From assembly GCF_006476605.1 (NCBI RefSeq), contig NZ_ML636806.1:62001-126000 (forward strand): a stretch of 64,000 nucleotides of DNA, read 5' to 3'. The DNA is from Brucella gallinifaecis. Its GTDB lineage: Bacteria > Pseudomonadota > Alphaproteobacteria > Rhizobiales > Rhizobiaceae. Both the position numbers and the translations under genes were made by a program. This document shows, one piece after another, positions 61,146 to 64,000 of the stretch. The notes below the pieces were generated by a model. It did no database searches and was not told the DNA's origin. It saw nothing but the letters and a program-made list of their open reading frames with translations. The first letter of the stretch is position 1, and every line of letters starts with the position of its first letter.

Positions 61146-62510
61146 CTATATGCGTTCAGCCGGATAGGGTGTGGCTTTGGCAAGCACAAATCCAACGCCA
61201 AACAGCACAATCAGCACTGACATGCCCAAGGCTGCCGATCCACTGAGGGCCGTCACTGTTGCCACAAGAAAAGGTCCGATAAAACTGGTGGCACGACCAG
61301 CCAATGCATAAATACCAAAATACCGGCCAGATTCTTCTGGCTTGATGCTTCGCGCAAACCATGACCGTGAAGATGCCTGCACCGGTCCAAATGCAGCTCC
61401 AATCATCAAACCATAGATCAGATAGGCATGTTCGGCAGGGGTCGCAAACACGCCTGTGCCCCTTGGAGAATCAAAAGAAATAAGCCCGAACAGCGTATAC
61501 GCACGCCCTGTCGATACTATACCCAATGACGCTATCAGCAAAAGCACAATTGAACCAAGCACGATAGCCTTGGAACCAAAGCGCGTATCGAGCTTGCTCG
61601 CAAGAAGACAGCTGAAAACTGCCATCACATTGAGAATCATACCAAACAGACCAATCTCAGTGATAGACCAGCCAAACAAAACAGCAGCATAGCCGGCACC
61701 AAGCGCCAGCATCGCATTGACACCATCCTGATAGACCATTCGCGCAATCAGAAAGCGGACAATCCCGGGACGTCTGCGAACTTCCCCAAGCGTTTTTTTA
61801 AGTTCACCAAGCCCCGATCGCAAGGCTGGAGCAAGTTTGTCGCCTTTGGAGACATCCGGCGTAAAGAAAAACATCGGCAGGATAAAAACAAGATACCAAA
61901 GAGCAGATATTGGCCCTGCAATGCGTCCATCCTCGCCCTGCACCGGATCAAGCCCGAACAAAGGATCAAATCCAATAATGGTCTTGCCGGTTTCAGGCGA
62001 TGCGGCAAGACAGAACACGATGAAGATAAGCACAATCATTCCACCAAGATAGCCCAGCCCCCAGGCAATATTGGAAATTCGACCAATATCCTTGCGTGGC
62101 ACCAGACGCGGCATCATGGAATCATTGAAGACGATAGAAAATTCTGCCGCAATCATTGCCAGGGCGAATGCAAACAGAACCCAGTAAATATTGGCCCCCG
62201 GAACAGCAAACCAGAGTGCAAAAAGAGCCGAAATCTTGATAATTGCAAAAAAGGCAATCCACGGTTTTCGTGGCCCGGTCCGATCTGAAATGGCGCCCAG
62301 AATTGGCGACAAAATTGCCACGGCCAGTCCAGCAGCGGCAAAGCCATACCCCCATGCAATCTGCCCGGTCTCCGGACTTTCTGCCATACGGGAAATGAAA
62401 TATGGTCCAAAAATGAACGTTGTTACAACTGTAAAAAACGGCTGTGCCGCCCAGTCAAAGAATATCCAGCCCCACACTCCACGGCGTGACGAATAGCCGT
62501 CAGCTATCAT
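61146..62510 (-). CDS. UMF1-type MFS transporter (Atg22-like)
   Basis: 454-residue membrane protein with about 12 helices. The beginning GWIFFDWAAQPFFTVVTTFIFGPYF and the segment AISDRTGPRKPW are marks of the UMF1/Atg22-like group of the major facilitator superfamily, as is FNDSMMPRLVPRKDIGRISNIAWGLGYLGG. Yeast Atg22 exports amino acids from the vacuole; the bacterial substrate is unknown. It converges with glpF and is divergent from nothing nearby (gdhB is on the same strand, ending upstream after a terminator). Confidence 0.85.
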   Translation of the reverse strand: MIADGYSSRRGVWGWIFFDWAAQPFFTVVTTFIFGPYFISRMAESPETGQIAWGYGFAAAGLAVAILSPILGAISDRTGPRKPWIAFFAIIKISALFALWFAVPGANIYWVLFAFALAMIAAEFSIVFNDSMMPRLVPRKDIGRISNIAWGLGYLGGMIVLIFIVFCLAASPETGKTIIGFDPLFGLDPVQGEDGRIAGPISALWYLVFILPMFFFTPDVSKGDKLAPALRSGLGELKKTLGEVRRRPGIVRFLIARMVYQDGVNAMLALGAGYAAVLFGWSITEIGLFGMILNVMAVFSCLLASKLDTRFGSKAIVLGSIVLLLIASLGIVSTGRAYTLFGLISFDSPRGTGVFATPAEHAYLIYGLMIGAAFGPVQASSRSWFARSIKPEESGRYFGIYALAGRATSFIGPFLVATVTALSGSAALGMSVLIVLFGVGFVLAKATPYPAERI

Positions 62511-62581
62511 TTTACATTCCTGTCATCGGTTGCTCCCCCACAAAGCGCAAAGAACTTACACTGCTAATATACACACCACAA

Positions 62582-62612
62582 CAAAAAGGGCGGCCAAAGC
62601 CGCCCTTTTTAA
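62582..62612 (-). terminator. Intrinsic terminator after the NAD-glutamate dehydrogenase gene
   Basis: AAAAAGGGCGGC-CAAA-GCCGCCCTTTTT: strong stem with runs at both sides, 21 bases past the stop codon at 62633. Confidence 0.9.
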
Positions 62613-62632
62613 ATTCAATCACTTAAATGGAG

Positions 62633-64000
62633 TTATTGGATCAGATCTGACATCAAACCTGCGGCCACAGCCAGACGCGATACGCTAAGATCGCCCCCTT
62701 CAGTCAGTGCAACCATACGGTGTCTGATCTGATCAATGCGCGCTGCATCTTCTGCAAACCATGCCGCCGCCGGATCCTCGTCCTGACCGTGTTTTTTGAG
62801 GGCCGCAATTGTGATGCCACGCGCTGCCTGCGTGATCGTATCGCTTGCGCGTGACAATGCCAGACCATCATAATAATCGGTGACAGGAATATTACGTGCA
62901 GCTTCTTCGATACGACCAATGCGGAAAGCTTCCGACACACCAAAATAGGCTTTAGCCGTCGCCACCAGATCGGCAGATGCCAGATGGGCAATTAATGCAA
63001 TATCCGGCATGATACCTGCAAGCTGCAGATTGGCCAGACGCCGGGCAAGCTTCTCAGGCGCCCCCTTCTCAACAAAGGCTGCCTTGTCTGCCTGCACCGT
63101 CTCGATGAGATAGTCTGGCATCAGACTATCAAAGCGCGGTTCAAGTGCAGCACGGGCAGTTGTGATCGTGCTCACCAGCTCCGTCAGATTTGCTCGCGTC
63201 GTATCATTGCGCAGCACCCAGGCAGTCGTTGCGAGCAGCATTTCTGCAACCAGTTGATAGAACTGGTTCTGCACATCACCGGCCACCTTGTTATCAAGCG
63301 CATCAATCGCATCATAGATCGCATTGATCTCGAAACCATCGCGCACCGCAACATAGGCCCGGACAATATCAGCTGGCGACTTGCCGGTCGTATCGGCCAG
63401 ACGGCTGATGAAAGTGATACCACCGCGATTGATGACATCATTAGCCAGCAAAGTAGCGACGATTTCACGCTTCAACCGATGATTGGCAATTTCATCGGCA
63501 TAGGTTTTTACCATCCGCTTGGGGAAATAACCAAGCAGCAATTGCTCAAAATAAGGTTCATCAGGAAGCCTGCTTGCAACCAGATCATCAGAAAGCGACA
63601 GCTTGGCATAAGCCAGCAGCACAGCAAGTTCCGGGCGCGTCAACGGCTGTCCCGACTTCTGACGTTCATTCAGAACGGCATCCGAAGGCAGATATTCGAC
63701 CTTGCGATCCAGCAATTTGCGTGCTTCAAGCTCAGCCATGAAGCGAGCCTGATAAGGCAGCTCTACGAGACCCTGGCGTTCATTGAGAGACAGGGCAAGC
63801 GGCTGCAGATAATTGTTGCGCAGCACCAGTTCAGACACATCATCGGTCATGCTCACCAGCAGCTTGTCGCGTGCAGGACGCTTCAATTTGCCTGAACGCA
63901 TCGCAGCAGCCAGTGCAATCTTGATATTGACCTCGACGTCAGAGCAGTTGACGCCTGCCGAATTATCAATGGCATCCGTATTACCGCGACCGCCGCTCAA
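62633..64000 (-). CDS. NAD-specific glutamate dehydrogenase, large type, C-terminal part (runs off the right edge)
   Basis: About 455 residues of the C-terminal region of the roughly 1600-residue GDH class found in Rhizobiales, which converts glutamate to 2-oxoglutarate. Recognisable parts are GRGNTDAIDNSAGVNCSDVEVNIKI, RPELAVLLAYAKLSLSDDL, LLLGYFPKRM and the helical end SRLAVAAGLMSDLIQ. The frame is open to the window edge, where TTG happens to be the first codon, so this is not the true start. The catalytic core lies to the right of the window. Confidence 0.92.
   Translation of the reverse strand: MSGGRGNTDAIDNSAGVNCSDVEVNIKIALAAAMRSGKLKRPARDKLLVSMTDDVSELVLRNNYLQPLALSLNERQGLVELPYQARFMAELEARKLLDRKVEYLPSDAVLNERQKSGQPLTRPELAVLLAYAKLSLSDDLVASRLPDEPYFEQLLLGYFPKRMVKTYADEIANHRLKREIVATLLANDVINRGGITFISRLADTTGKSPADIVRAYVAVRDGFEINAIYDAIDALDNKVAGDVQNQFYQLVAEMLLATTAWVLRNDTTRANLTELVSTITTARAALEPRFDSLMPDYLIETVQADKAAFVEKGAPEKLARRLANLQLAGIMPDIALIAHLASADLVATAKAYFGVSEAFRIGRIEEAARNIPVTDYYDGLALSRASDTITQAARGITIAALKKHGQDEDPAAAWFAEDAARIDQIRHRMVALTEGGDLSVSRLAVAAGLMSDLIQ

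Overview
The window looks like chromosomal DNA of an alphaproteobacterium in Brucellaceae (Brucella/Ochrobactrum/Pseudochrobactrum group). Supporting signs are the Brucella-like protein sequences of LeuS, AtpA/D/G/H, PurH and Acs, the Ala/Lys/Pro-rich N-terminal extension on AtpD, the RpoH2-CarD-FdxA-Hsp15-helicase block, and dispersed palindromic repeats of the AGAGCGC... and GCAT...CCGAAAA type. By eye G+C is in the low 50s percent, below classical Brucella, so a relative such as Pseudochrobactrum or a low-GC Ochrobactrum is possible. No rRNA, tRNA, CRISPR array, prophage or complete insertion sequence was seen.

Layout. 0-7 kb: a lipoprotein fragment at the left edge, thiamine pyrophosphokinase, a TPP riboswitch with the thiBPQ thiamine importer, an M48 lipoprotein protease and a MOSC protein. 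7-13.5 kb (minus strand): heat-shock sigma factor RpoH2, CarD, ferredoxin FdxA, an S4/Hsp15-like protein and a SUV3-like helicase. 13.4-14.3 kb: an 870-bp gene-free stretch with a duplicated promoter-like element, a cluster of GANTC sites and the last 28 codons of a decayed thiolase. 14.3-18.3 kb: HbpS-like protein, RpmF, MtgA, and IspA and IspG converging. 18.5-24.2 kb: MFS transporter, DeoR regulator and pyruvate carboxylase. 24.2-31.7 kb (minus strand): a branched-chain-amino-acid type ABC importer (livHMGF), a small membrane protein and two tandem binding-protein paralogues. 32-35.2 kb: a hydroxyproline catabolic pair with a divergent GntR regulator. 35.3-40.6 kb: the F1 ATP synthase operon atpHAGDC. 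40.8-48.4 kb: membrane protein, PriA, transaldolase, LptE, LeuS, YggS. 48.6-49.1 kb: an AT-rich orphan gene. 49.3-58 kb: Acs, SDHAF4-like DUF1674, HtpX, RsmB, heparinase II/III-like protein, PurH. 58-64 kb: a 262-bp MITE-like element, glpK and glpF, a UMF1-type MFS protein, and the C-terminal part of the large NAD-glutamate dehydrogenase.

Together these are mostly core functions: cofactor uptake, stress transcription, isoprenoid and peptidoglycan synthesis, energy conversion, translation and envelope quality control. Catabolic modules for amino acids, hydroxyproline, acetate and glycerol are interleaved. The less ordinary signals are the MITE whose first base completes the purH stop codon, the thiolase relic next to a duplicated cis element, the LivG protein with a helix-hairpin-helix tail, the perfect 21-bp palindrome between the two binding-protein genes, the long palindrome between acs and the DUF1674 gene, and the AT-rich orphan. 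I did not find a clearly new multi-gene system.
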